Assembly: GCF_019320115.1 (NCBI RefSeq)
Contig: NC_089584.1
Span: 60,651,633-60,715,632 of the forward strand
Source of the DNA: Miscanthus floridulus
Lineage: Eukaryota > Streptophyta > Magnoliopsida > Poales > Poaceae
Length of the DNA: 64,000 nucleotides
Direction of reading: 5' to 3'
Shown: one piece after another, positions 33,075-44,852 of the stretch
Layout of the letters: each line of letters starts with the position of its first letter
Numbering within the stretch: position 1 is the first letter of the stretch
Translations under genes and position numbers: made by a program
The notes under the pieces: model-generated
The model's input: only the letters and a program-made list of their open reading frames with translations
The model's database searches: none
What the model was told of the DNA's origin: nothing

Positions 33075-35288
33075 ATGGATACCTCTAGGCCTCCACACTT
33101 TGATGGCACTAACTTTTACTATAAAGCTAGAATGGATTGTCACCTTGAGGCAGTAGATTTGGGTGTTTGGAGAGTCACTCGTGACGGGATGAAACCTATT
33201 AAGAATCCCGATAAACCCACAAAGAGTGAAGAAAAGGAAATTCATTTTAATGCAAGAGCTAAAAATTGCTTGTTTGAATCTTTTAGCATGGATATTTTTA
33301 ACCAAGTGTTCACTTTAAATATGGCACATGAAATTTGGTTAAAACTTCAAGAGCTCCATGACGGCACAACTCATGTCCGTGAGCAAAAATATTATCTAAC
33401 TAAATAAAATTATGATTCCTTTAAAATGAATGATGATGAGCTTGTTCGTGATATGTATTCTTGTTTGAATCTAATTATCAAGGAGCTCTATTTAATAGGA
33501 TTAACAAAGCTAGATGACGCGGACATCGTGAGGAAGATCATCTCCGTGCTACCATAAAAGAAATATGCAAGCATTATCACCATCCTTCATAACATGGAGG
33601 ATTTGAGCACCATGACCTCGGCCATAGTCATTGGCAAGATAGTGGCATTTGAAATGTCACGCAAGATAGGTCAAGAAGAAGCTTCTTCATCAAGCAAAGG
33701 CAAAGCTCTTGCATGTAGTGAGAAAAAGAAGATGAAGGGCAAGCAAGTTGAGATAAGTTCAAGCTCAAGCTCCTCAAGTGAAGATGAAGAAGAAGAAGAA
33801 GAAGAAGAAGAAGAAGAAGAAGAAGAAGAAGAAGAAGAAGAAGAAGAAGAAGAAGAAGAAGAAGAAGATGATGATGATGATTCAAGTGATGATGATCAAT
33901 CTTCCTTCTCCACCTCCGACCTTGATGAAGAATCAATCAAACTTATCAACAAGGTGGAGAAGATGATCCAAAGGCTCAATGTCAAGGGTGTGCCTATCCA
34001 AATTCAAGATTTCATCTTCACAAATCAAAGAAATGAGCAAAGAAAGAAATGATGCTATGGATGTGGTGAGTTGAGACACTTTTTGGAAGTTTGTCCAAAC
34101 AAGTCCACACCCAAGACAAAGAAGAAGACATGCAAGGACAAAGCCCTCACATCAATAAGGTCATGGAACGATTCTTTAAGTGAAGAAGAATACCATCACA
34201 AGAGGCGAGGGCACAAGCACTCATCATCAAGCACCTCACGTGTGTGCCTTATGGCACGAGGAAACAAAAAGTCTATCCCTAGTGATAGTGACAATAATAG
34301 TGATAGTGATGATAAGCTACCTTCTTATGATGAAATTGTGCAAGAAAATCTTAACTTTGCTAAAGTTTGCACTAGTCAACAAAAGAAGCTTGAAAAATTA
34401 AAAAAAAAACTAGATAGCTCACAACAAGCTTATGCTACTTTGCTTGAACAATATGAAACTTTTGCCAATCTTAATATAGAGCTATCTACTAAAATTAAGC
34501 AACTTGAGACTAGTGCAAATACAAATAAATGCACAATCAATGATGAGCAACTTGCAAAGAAAAATAAAAAATTAAAGAAAAAGTTAGCTAGCTCACAAGA
34601 TGCTTATAAAAGTTTGCTTGCTAAAATGGAAACTATGTGCAAACATTATGATGAGCTAACTAATAAAGTTGCTAATCTTGAAGCCATCAGTACTACCCCC
34701 ACTGAGGCACCTAAAAAGAAAAGTTCTATCTTTAACATACCTAAAAAGGATGCCTCTACTTCTTGTAATGATTTATATTTAGACTCACCCTTGTGCAACC
34801 AAGTTTGTGTTGAGAAAGTTGTTGTAGATACATGCACACAAGAGGTTGCAATAGAGAATGAGCAACTCAAGCAAGAAGTGGCTCGCCTCACCAAGGACTT
34901 GACTCAAGTGAAAGATAAGACAAAGCAAGCCCAACTTAATCAAGATAACACCGTCAAGGGAGTGAAGAAGCTTGATAAAGGACAAACCGTGATTTGCTAC
35001 GTATGCCACAAGAAAGACCACAAGTCCTATGAGTGCAAGGTGAAGAATGGGGGAGGAGCAAAGAAGAAAGAGAAAAAGCAAACAAGCAAGCTCTTCAACA
35101 CCTACACCAACAAGATGGACAAAAATGCCTCCACACCTTATCTCTTGAAGAAGAAAAAAAATGATAAGGTGGTGGTCATCAAGCTGAACAAGCAAGCCAA
35201 CATTGGAGCCAAACATATTTGGGTTCCAAAAGAAATCATTTCAAACATAAAGAGCACCAAGAAGGTTCGGATCCCGAAAGGGAAGTGA
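33075..35288 (+). pseudogene. SIRE-like gag with two zinc knuckles and coiled coil
   Basis: The frame starts MDTSRPPHFDGTNFYYKARM, the typical SIRE-lineage gag N terminus, and runs as one frame for about 737 codons with stops at 33405, 33555 and 34050. Order: gag core (IWLKLQELHDGTTHVREQK; LTKLDDADIVRKIISVLP), a Ser/Glu tract encoded by (GAA)n, a first CCHC knuckle (CYGCGELRHFLEVC) near 34053, a Ser/Asp-rich linker, a long Lys-rich coiled coil (34340-34690), a second CCHC-like knuckle (CYVCHKKDHKSYEC) near 34998, and a Lys-rich C terminus ending at TGA 35286. In SIRE elements pol follows; here it does not. Confidence 0.85.
33786..33867 (+). repeat. (GAA)n microsatellite inside gag
   Basis: About 27 uninterrupted GAA units, then a short GAT run. 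It encodes a poly-Glu then Asp stretch after a Ser-rich segment, making this part of the protein strongly acidic. Confidence 0.97.
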
Positions 35289-36647
35289 GAAGTCCAATGG
35301 ATTTTGGGGAATTTGAAGACTTGGCAAAGTATGAGTGCATTTCATGGGGTGCATCACATTGGATCAAGTTAATTGCCAAGTGGGTTAGTGAATACTATGG
35401 ACCCAAATTCCCCTTTCCATGTTAGGTAACTAGATTTAAGTTCCTACAAGTAGTATCTTTTAGCATCTAGTTTATTTTCATGCCTAGGTTTGCATTTGCA
35501 TGTTTAATGTTTTGTCTTGCATACGCTAGGTATATCTTATGGTAGGCTTGCTCGGTTTTATTCTTAACCCTTGGAGCAAACCTACATGGTTTAAATTGTT
35601 TAGGAATATGGCACATAGTTTGTTTTACAATTGTTCATCTAATATGTGCCAAAGTCCAAATTGTAGATAATTTCTCCCGAATATCACCTCAAAAATGATT
35701 CTCACATTCATGTGATGTCATCTTTCAAGTAGTATTTTTTATTCTAAAATCAATGTGCATGTCTCCTACAAGTATTTCATGCTTGTGTGTACAAATTTAG
35801 GGGGAGGTTACTCTATAAGTTGGATGCTTTGAGACTAACACATTTTTAAGCTTATCATGTGTGTAGTAGTCTCATTGCAAGGAAAATGGAGTCCCCGGAG
35901 TTAAGCATCATACTTCAAATATCCACCACCTATTGTAAGTGGTAGAAATCAAATTGGTTTCCACATGTGGTATTTCTAAACCAATATCATCATGTTGATT
36001 TCATTTTGATATTTATATGCTTTCTCCATGCATTATATAGATTAAATTCCCATGAGCAATAATTTGCCAATCATGCATGTGCTATGCCTTCCACCATATG
36101 TATGCATATATTTAGGGGGAGCCTAGTCCATGTAATGTGAGAGTCAAATTTTATGACCTATTCCACTCCACATACAAAGGATCACAAAGTTTGACCCTCC
36201 CTTGTGCTACTAATGTCTTTCTTTTCGGTGTTTGATTCCAAAGGGGGAGAATCTAGAGGACCAAAAGCCCGATCATAATAATTTACAAGTGGTAATGTCT
36301 ACAAGTGGTAATGGTCCGAGAAAGGGAGGATAGTTGATTATGGATTAGCCTATGTAATGAGGGAGAATTTGTAGGACCTAAAAGCAAGGCTTAAATCTAT
36401 AATGCCACATGGGGATATTTGCAAAGACAAGATAAGTTTTCAAAGATATTTACATGTAGTACCTTTTAGCCTTACAATTGGTATCTCCATTTGGTATCTT
36501 TTAGTCTTACAAGTGGTACCTTTTAGTATCATATAACCTTGCCCTTTGCATTGCATCCTAGCAAGTAGATAGTTTTTTTTAAATTCCAAATTATTATGAT
36601 TTGCTTGCTTTGGTCGTGTTGTCATCAATCAGCAAAAAGGGGGAGAT
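35289..36647 (+). other. Non-coding 3' part of gag-only element, with polypurine tract
   Basis: No protease or polymerase sequence is seen. GGGGGAG-type purine runs occur at about 35799, 36114, 36242 and, next to the LTR, 36636-36646 (AAAAAGGGGGAGAT), which is the functional position. Short frames such as the one at 35294-35425 show no known domain. Confidence 0.75.
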
Positions 36648-38144
36648 TGTAAGGAAAATGGACCCTAGGTCCATTTACTTTGGATTTTGGTGTTTGATGA
36701 CTAACACAACCAAATTGGACTAATGAATTTGCAAGTGATTGTTTTGTAGTCCAATAGGGTGCAAGACGTGACTTGGACGAATGTGACATGATGATCCGAT
36801 GATAAACACCTTAAGTAAGACCCTAGAAGCACAGGAGAAAACCCAAGATATCAAGCAAAGTCCAAGCACAAAGATAGAAACCAAGCCGGATGCAAGATCG
36901 CGAAGAAACGAGCTCACAGAGGTGACCGGACGCTCGAAGGTGATCGACCGGACGCTCAAAGGTGATCGATTGAACGCTCTAATCAGTGACTTGGCTACAG
37001 CAGGTGTCAGCAGCAGTGACCGAACGCTGACCAGTAAAGTGACCAGACGCATCGATGGCACTGTTCATCATCCCGGCAACACGTTCAGTATTGACCAGAC
37101 GCTAGCGTCAAATCGACCAGATACAGGACTGTAGCGTCTGATCGAGTACAGAAATGTTCTAGAATGACAAAATTGTGACCGGACGCGTCCGGTGGCATAT
37201 GACCGGACACCAGCAACGTCCGATCAGTTGATCGTGGCTCTAACAGTCGAGATGATCGGACGCGTCTGATTAGGACGACCTGAGCGTCCTGTCAGTAGTA
37301 GAAAAGCGGGATTTTATCCCTAACGGCTACTTTCTCAGTGGGGCTTATAAATAGACCCCCCAACCAGCCATTTGAAGGGTGTGGAGCTGAGGAAACATAC
37401 CAATGGTGTTGATACACCATTTTAGTGATCTCCACTTGTATAGTGCTTAGTGATTCATTAGGTGATTAGCGTAGGTGCTTTTGTGAAGTGCTTAGGTTGA
37501 TTAGACCACCGCTTATGCGCTTGCTCTAGGTTTAGGCCTAGTGTTTAGTGAGATTTACATACCTCTTATCACTCGGTCCTTGCGCGCACCATTGTTGTAC
37601 ATCGGAGGGGCTTGTAGTCTTGCGAGATCACACCAACCGCGTTTGTGGTGTGGCTGCCACCGTGTACCGAAGGGAACATAGCCCGCGGCGGTTCGGCCGG
37701 AAGCTTGATAGTGAAGACGGCGGGGAGCGGTCTAGGAGAGGCTTGCCGGAAGACACACCGGAGACCCACTTGCGCGTGGAGAATGCCTAGGGCTATCCAC
37801 GGAGTTACCCGACCGGGAGCTTGGCCCTTGCGAGGGATTCCTTACGAGGGGCTCCAGCGAGGACTAGGGGGAAGCTTGCGCACTTCTCGATACATCGGTA
37901 AAAATACCAGAGTAGTCGACGGGAGTTTGCATATCTCTACCTTACTCTTTAGCTTCCGCATTTACATTGTTAGCATAACTCCTTTTACGGTAGAGATAGC
38001 AACACACTAGCAAAACCCTTGCACATTTAGATAGTTTATCTTTTGCATAGATTTTGCTAAGGTTAGAAAAAGAGGCCATAGCTTAGAAGTAGAATTTTAA
38101 GTTGCCTAATTCAACCCCCCTCTTAGGCGTCATGGTCCCTTTCA
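36648..38144 (+). repeat. 3' LTR of gag-only element
   Basis: 1497 bp from TGTAAGG to CCCTTTCA. TATAAATA lies at 37346-37353. It shares the GACCGGACG motif cluster with the left LTR but has extra and diverged motif copies (about 36920-37300), so this stretch has changed by local duplication as well as point mutation. Confidence 0.92.
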
Positions 38145-38149
38145 TTGTG

Positions 38150-38233
38150 TCCGTATCAACTTCCTCTTCAACCTGGTATTCTTTGTGATGCTGGTCATCC
38201 TTGTCTCCTTGCCTCATGATACTATTGACCCAA
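38150..38233 (+). pseudogene. ABCC exon 6, right part
   Basis: Starts at the first base after the right target duplication (38145-38149). It encodes RINFLFNLVFFVMLVILVSL and DTIDP, a transmembrane helix directly continuing EWLC from 18124. The donor is CCAA|GTAAGT. Confidence 0.88.
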
Positions 38234-38334
38234 GTAAGTTCTCCCATAACAAAACTACTAGTACCATTCAATGCTTCAACCTAGTTCTGTAGTTCTAATA
38301 GAAATGACAATGTTTTGGTTTTCTCCTTCTTTAG

Positions 38335-38949
<615 letters not shown>

Positions 38950-38989
38950 TAATTTTCGTTTATCAGTTCTAATTTTTTAGTATTTACAG

Positions 38990-39053
38990 GTTGCTAGTAA
39001 ATGTCGCCTTGAGGAGATTATTAGAGAAGACAATAGACTGTTAGATGCACCAG
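38990..39053 (+). pseudogene. ABCC exon 8
   Basis: A 64-bp exon (KCRLEEIIREDNRLLDAP) between TTTACAG and GTATCA borders, in the NBD2 helical region. No break is seen inside it. Confidence 0.8.
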
Positions 39054-39124
39054 GTATCAAGGTCTTCCTTGACATTTATGTGTCCCCTTCATCCCAGTTT
39101 TATAACTACAATTCATTTTTGTAG

Positions 39125-39350
39125 TTGTTGAAGATGGAGGAAATTGCAAAGGCAGTCTGCTTGGCCAGAGTGCTACTAATGAAAAGAAAAATGCCTGTTT
39201 TAGATGAAGCTACAGCGTCAGTTGATACTGCAACTGATAATATTATCCAAAGTACTATAAGGCAAGAAACAAAAACTTGCACGGTCATAACAATTGCACA
39301 TAGAATTCCCACTGTGATTGACAGTGACCTAGTTCTTGTACTTGGTGAAG
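39125..39350 (+). pseudogene. ABCC exon 9: NBD2 with deleted signature
   Basis: Starts VVEDGGN after TTTTGTAG. The ABC signature region that should follow is shortened (sequence GGAAATTGCAAAGGCAGTC, 39140-39158), removing most of it and changing the frame. The next frame gives [20 protein letters not shown], the D-loop ASVDTATDN and the H-loop [14 protein letters not shown]. It ends GEG before GTAAAA. Confidence 0.85.
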
Positions 39351-39470
39351 GTAAAATGCTCCGAAAGAACACATAAGATTCTTTTTCTAGTTTTATTCTA
39401 GGTTCTGAGATGGTATTTTTAACAAACCTAAGTCATCTAATAAATACTTTGTTTTCATTTTGTACAACGG

Positions 39471-39574
39471 GGATACTTGAGTACGATTCTCCAAACAATC
39501 TCCTGAGAGATGAATCATCAGCGTTTTCAAAGTTGGTGATGGAATTTGTGGGAAGGACAGATAACGTTAGCTAG
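39471..39574 (+). pseudogene. ABCC exon 10: C terminus
   Basis: ILEYDSPNNLLRDESSAFSK and LVMEFVGRTDNVS end at TAG 39572-39574. The bases before the expected exon start are CAACGG, with no AG, so the acceptor appears lost. Confidence 0.78.
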
Positions 39575-39818
39575 AGATGACATGGAGCAATAAACCAATC
39601 ATTAACCATTTGACCTTGCTTAGTCCTGTGTATAGTAGCGCTGTAGCAGTATGGAAGTCAGACCAGGTAACCAGGAAAATTTGATTCGTGTGTGATGATG
39701 GGACCAATCGTGCGGTTCCAAGATCCAAGATTCTAACTCGTAGTGATTGTGTCACCGGGAAACACAAAACCACTCGTTCCCGTTCAATCCTAAGTCCAAC
39801 TTCTTTGACTTTTAGAAA

Positions 39819-39824
<6 letters not shown>

Positions 39825-39883
<59 letters not shown>
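39825..39883. repeat. (AT)n microsatellite
   Basis: About 59 bp of alternating A and T, followed by the first copy of the 91-bp duplication. Confidence 0.95.
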
Positions 39884-39889
<6 letters not shown>

Positions 39890-39974
39890 ACATCAAATTT
39901 ATTTAATTAAAATTCGTATTTTGAAAGTACATTAACGTTGCTGTGGCAACGAGAGGGCCCATCTCTCATTTTAA
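39884..39974. repeat. 91-bp direct duplication, copy 1
   Basis: TTTACCACATC to CTCATTTTAA. I see no difference from 40011-40101. An AT-rich spacer of 36 bp (TATATA with interruptions) lies between the copies. Confidence 0.93.
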
Positions 39975-40010
39975 CATATATATATATACATATATATATA
40001 TATATCAATA

Positions 40011-40101
40011 TTTACCACATCAAATTTATTTAATTAAAATTCGTATTTTGAAAGTACATTAACGTTGCTGTGGCAACGAGAGGGCCCATCTCTCATTTTA
40101 A
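40011..40101. repeat. 91-bp direct duplication, copy 2
   Basis: Identical by eye to 39884-39974. Identity and the AT-rich junctions suggest a recent slippage or template-switch event. Confidence 0.93.
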
Positions 40102-41134
40102 ATTATAAGCAAATCTTCAGGTTTAGGTTTAAGTTTGGATTGATTAGATTGAACCCAAATAACTCTACCAGCGAAATCATTATTAATGTTCGGCCGGCCT
40201 ACAATAACTTCGACGATATAGGCGAGAGGTCAGTTTGTGATTACTATCTATTATAAGGGTAAAGATGTTCATGGACATTTTTCATAGGGATACTAACTCA
40301 GGGTCATCAACTTTATTATCAATAGATTGAGAAATTAGGCATCCAACTTGATGGATCAATGTTTGGTGTCCAACTTGATCGTTAGCGTTATCATCCTCCC
40401 TAGCTTGGCCTTACCACTTGCGTCTTGCTAGCGGATCGGGCCTCACCAGCTTGCGTCTTGCTAGTGGAACCAAATTATTTGAACACAATTTAACCATGTT
40501 ATGCTCATTCCCTTCTAGGGGCGACACTTTGGTGACGGTTTTGACTATGTAAAACCATAACGAAATTATCGTCAACAAGCATCCGACCCTATTGACGGAG
40601 CATCCGTCAATGCTAGTCGATAGAACATTAACCCTATGTTACACATGCATGTTATATATGCTTAAACCCTAATCAAACAACATCAATGCATATCATATCA
40701 TGTCATTTACTCTTATGCATTGTACTCATCAAGCATCATGCATTCATTAGGTGACGAGGGCTGCGAGGAGTTTGTTTTGGAGGAGGCCCAGGAGGTAGAG
40801 ATCGTCGACGAGCCGCCACCCAAACCCATTCAAGGCAGGCCCCTTACTATGTATCCCTAACTCTTTGCGAATGCATTAATGAACTATAGTTATCTATTAC
40901 ATTGATATGTTACTATATGATTAGGCTACCTATGATATCCTTTGAGCTTTCCATACCTTGAATAATACGATGGTCAGATTTGGCATTTAGTTACCATCAA
41001 CAGTAATTAAGCTAGGCCCTTGTAGCTTCGTGCATGTTAGCTGGGAGGCGTGCTTGTCTTCATCGTGCTATGGGTGTTATCCATATATTCCTTTCTACCT
41101 AATGCAACCTTAACTTGTTTAAGCTGTTCTATAA

Positions 41135-41491
41135 GGGCTCGTTTGGATTCTTTTATTTTGGTAGAATTAGAATGTAGTTAACAGACTAGACTATTTGGTT
41201 TAGAATTTGATATTCTATAACTTTCCAAAGTTCATATATGAGCCTATCTTAAATTTATAGGGTGGAAGATGTAAATTAATTTTATAGATCACCATGCTAT
41301 GTTTCTACACTGCAACTTATAGCACGCTTTTCGGCTTGCTCTCCTACAGCAGAAATGCAGCACATATGTGTCTTACGGCTAATAGTAGTACAAAAATATA
41401 TTCCGCGTACAACCATATTAGCTTTAATTGATCTATGCTTAAATTATGATTATTAGAATTGATTTCAATTCCAAAAGGTTCCAAACAGGCC
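41135..41491. mobile_element. Possible MITE, about 357 bp
   Basis: The left end GGGCTCGTTTGGATTC and the reverse complement of the right end (TTCCAAACAGGCC) form imperfect GTTTGG-type inverted repeats. The flanks are TAA on the left and TTA on the right, close to the TWA preference of PIF/Harbinger (Tourist) elements but not a matching duplication. The core is AT-rich and non-coding. Confidence 0.55.
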
Positions 41492-41939
41492 TTAGTTTTT
41501 TCCTAAGGGTTTTTCAAGTATAGTAGATTATATTGGTGCATTTGTCTTCTAACATGCACGATTCGTTAGAGCAGCTACAAACATATATAGTTGGTTAAAG
41601 GCCATAAGGCCATATACTTTTGTTAAAATTTAACTAATTGTTATTTGTTGCTGTTTTTTCTTGGATAGGTAGAGCCAAAGAATGTGAACTATACAAGTTC
41701 TTAATACCTATTGAATAAATCAAAGAACGGCCTCCGGTGTATAGATAGGGCCTTGCCGTTTAAAAGGGAACAATAAAAACAATGGAACCCACTATTTTTT
41801 AGTATCCTTAGAATTTGTTATTTCAATGCAAAATTACTGAATAGAGTAAAAAATTATGGTTGGGAAGGTTATAGTAGCAAAAGTCATTGGAATTAATATT
41901 TTATATATCAGAATAATCCATTTTGTTATTTATGGGAAA

Positions 41940-42262
41940 AAAGAGGGTTAAAAGAAGAGAAATAAAAAAAGAAATCATTGTCTTCTTTCCTATATCTTGT
42001 ATTTATCATACTTTTTAACCTTGGGAGTCTCTTTCTCTTTTAACAAACGTCTAGAACTTTGTATTAAGAATCGGTGGAATACCACGCAATCTGATTCAAG
42101 AGAAAAGCATTCTAGAAGGATTCATAGAATTACCAGAACTTTTTCTCTTGGACAAAATGATAAAAGAGAAACCGAAGACACATGTACAAGAACTTCCTAC
42201 AGGAATACACAAGGAAATAATACAATTGGCCAAATTTTCCTAAAAAAATTGGCCAATTAACC
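41940..42262 (+). pseudogene. cemA: Plastid-derived insertion: 5' part of cemA
   Basis: Two frames together read as the plastid envelope protein Cem[21 protein letters not shown], then after a frameshift [20 protein letters not shown] and [20 protein letters not shown]. In plastids CemA is an inner-envelope protein linked to proton/CO2 uptake. Only the N-terminal third is present, with stops and frame changes, so this is nuclear plastid DNA. The AT-rich sequence before it (from about 41770) is probably the plastid spacer upstream of cemA. Confidence 0.82.
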
Positions 42263-42527
42263 AATTAAGAAGTTAAGTTGTTGCTTATTATTTTACCAAA
42301 ATTAGAGTCAGTCTCTATTTATTCATTAGACCTAGAAAATCAGAATTTTTTATTCAAAAAAACAAATTGATTTGATTACGACATGATATTTTTACATTGA
42401 TTACATTTAAGGATCAGTCATGGTCTTTTAGACTCCACCAAGAGTTCGGACCAATTTGTTGCTTCATCCAAATGTGTAAAAATTATAGCTGCACTTAAAA
42501 GTACTCTACCATTGAGTTAGCTACCCG
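42263..42527 (-). pseudogene. trnK-UUU: Plastid-derived insertion: trnK-UUU 5' exon and start of its intron
   Basis: On the minus strand GGGTAGCTAACTCAATGGTA begins the tRNA-Lys(UUU) 5' exon (about 42496-42526). The group II intron start (GTGCAGCTATAATTTTTACA, then CATTTGGATGAAG) follows and runs to about 42263. About 5 bases of the exon near the D-loop are missing and substitutions are scattered. No 3' exon or matK is present, so no tRNA can form. In plastid genomes this locus is far from cemA. Confidence 0.8.
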
Positions 42528-44486
42528 GATAAAATATGATGTCTTAGATATGATCAAAATCTAATAATTGGTGAAATTACACTGGACGCTCCTGATAAAA
42601 CATTAAATTAGCAAAACATCAAAAGAAGATTTCCTCATCCATTGAAAACAGTCAAATACCACCATGAACAGATGTGGTTAAATTTCACTAATGGTAAAAA
42701 GAGCATGCCTAATCACACAATGGCAATTTTTTTGGTAATTTGAACAAAGTATAGACAAAGTTGCCTAATATGGAGTGACAGTAAAGAGACCCATCTCATG
42801 GTGACCCGTGACTAGAGACCGATGGCCTTTTACAAAAAGGTTGGCTTTAATAGAGGGATGAATCTAGTGGTGGGACGCGGCGGTGGTGGTGGTTTGTGGT
42901 GGGGGGGGGGGGGGGGGGGGGGGTGCTCAAGCCCCCCTACCGCCACCGATCCCATGTAGCCCCCTCGAGCCCATCTAAGATTTTTTTTTGCTATGGCGCT
43001 GCTTGCAATATTTGGGTCGGGACTAAAGCTGGCTTGCAATATTTGAGGTGCTGCTTTAAATTCTGGTATGCAATGATACAAACGGGCACGCTACTGTGGG
43101 AACACATGGCCTGGACTCTTGGTTAGTGTTCTCCTAGAACTGAAAACTGCGGCAATTGGAATACACTGGGTCATGGCTAGCCTCTAGCATGCACCATGTT
43201 CCTTCCCGCATGGCCACATAGACCATGTATGGTGTGCTAATTGTATACATTTCTATCTACATGAGTTGTTCAATTAATTATATAAGAACAAATTATTATG
43301 TTGACCATCAATTGAAGATGTTTGTGTTCATTCTCCTACGTTTTGCAAGAAACTCCATTCTTCATGTAATGTTGATGTCAGCGCAGATGTTGACAGATTT
43401 TTGAGTCTGAACTCTGAAGCGATTTGTAGATAGATTTTTGGGGCTTCCTGTAATGTTGATGTCAGCACACATGTAGAGAGAGGTCTGAATGAGGGCTAAG
43501 GGAAGACATTTTCAAGCTACGTACGTGGTGTAGCAACACGTCCAGGCATAAAGTTTCAGACTAAAAACAAATGCACTACCGAAAACACCATAATTACATA
43601 AATATCTTATGATGTCAAATTGTCTATACTGACATTATAAAACTAATTGTATGAGAAAATGCAGGACTACATGGACTCATGCAATAATTTATTGCATGAA
43701 CTATCAATTCACTGTGCTTATATAGGAAGAAACAGATGTACGAAAGAGCGGTGGACTATTTTTACTCTGGCCCATTTTTTATAGCTCATCAAAATCTGCA
43801 TTGCTAATTAGACGTCAGGGTGATGTGATTTTAGTATAGGATGAATGTGGAATGGTGAAACGACACATCCAATCCATCAATGTCCCAACTTCTGACCCAA
43901 CCATATCCCGACGATTGCAATTCTCTTCATTTGCCAATAGTCCACGACTTTGTTGTGGAATGTGGATCCTCCCTGTCGTGATCTCTGTGATATTTTGTTC
44001 CTTGCATGTACGTACTACCGTTGTTCCTCTAGTTTTCTTAACGTGGAGTATATATAGTCTCTTTTTTAATTGTGACCCTTTTCATTCACTTATTGTTTTT
44101 TTATAGCAATTCATGAAGTTATATTTTGTTCGTCAGTTCTGAGTATGGTGCACTGTGCACGTGTGGATGAAGGTATGGAAGCTGTTGTGATCAAGTTGAC
44201 CGTGGTGATGCTGGTGGCTACGCTAGTGCCACCCGCAGCATTCAAAGGCGGAAGTAGTTGGAGCACCACTTCTCAAACTTGAGAACAATTTGCACCAGAA
44301 GGGGGTAGACTTGGAGATCCTCGTACAATTGGACGTTGCATGGAATGTTAACGGTGGTCTGTTGGATGTAGGCATCGGGTTCGTGCAGTTCCCTAGATCC
44401 ATCGATCCCTACACTGGTTGGTAAGTCTACTATGTGTACTAGGTTATGTTAGGAAAGTTATTTATGTCCTTAAGGGCATGTGCCCC
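42528..44486. other. Interval without recognised gene
   Basis: Only short, overlapping open frames. It contains the G23 run at 42901. Segments at about 44100-44420 look less AT-rich and could be a gene or element fragment, but no motif supports an assignment. Confidence 0.5.
42901..42923 (+). repeat. G23 homopolymer
   Basis: Twenty-three consecutive G residues preceded by GGT repeats. The exact length may be a sequencing or assembly artefact. Confidence 0.9.
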
Positions 44487-44852
44487 TGAAAGGTCCTAAT
44501 GGCTAGAGGAAGGGTAAATAGTCTATAAAAAATTTCTACAACAACACTTAGCAAATCGGTTAGACAAATATAAGGCGAAGCGAGTGTTACACTAGCCTAC
44601 TAAAAATGCAAGCCACCTACCACAATTTTAGTTTCTATAGTATCTATCGATACAATGGCTATGTCACTACACTAAGTTAGTGTGCTCTCAAAGGCTAACT
44701 AAAGAGCCACACTAACTTTCAGGTTCATAAACCCGGGGTCCCTAATGGATCTGCTTCCCAGCAAAAGTTGGACCCAGCAGACGACGTTGCGAACGACATG
44801 TAACTGCTGGGCCGGCCTAAAAACCTAACGACAGGCCAGAAGGGCAATCCAG

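Larger units (their letters stand above)
18125..38144 (+). mobile_element. Gag-only copia (SIRE-like, TR-GAG type) element inserted in ABCC exon 6
   Basis: LTRs begin TGCAAGG/TGTAAGG and end CCCTTTCA. The right LTR is intact at 36648-38144. The left LTR is split by the Tat-like element into 18125-19081 and 32528-32995. The interior (32996-36647) has a perfect initiator-tRNA primer-binding site, a long gag-like gene with two zinc knuckles, about 1.3 kb without coding signal and a polypurine tract. No protease, integrase, RT or RNase H is visible, so it is non-autonomous. The flanks are GTGTG (18120-18124) and TTGTG (38145-38149), one mismatch. Removing the element and one copy rejoins the ABCC frame as EWLC-VR-INFLFN. 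Confidence 0.92.
39575..41134. other. Downstream flank of the ABCC pseudogene
   Basis: AT-rich sequence, probably starting with the ABCC 3' UTR. It contains the AT microsatellite and the 91-bp duplication listed separately. A stretch at about 40740-40850 can be read as EEFVLEEAQEVEIVDEPPP and resembles the acidic segment of the chromodomain element's LTR, so it may be a remnant of a related LTR. I see no gene. Confidence 0.45.

Noticed and set aside
33628..33936. Poly-Leu minus-strand frame and poly-Lys + frame
   Set aside because: Both are alternative readings of the (GAA)n microsatellite inside gag.
42496..42526. Functional tRNA-Lys gene
   Set aside because: Only the 5' exon and part of the plastid intron are present, with a small deletion; no 3' exon exists nearby.
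42830..43126. Pro-rich minus-strand and overlapping + frames around the G23 run
   Set aside because: Homopolymer and GGT repeats create artificial Pro/Gly runs.
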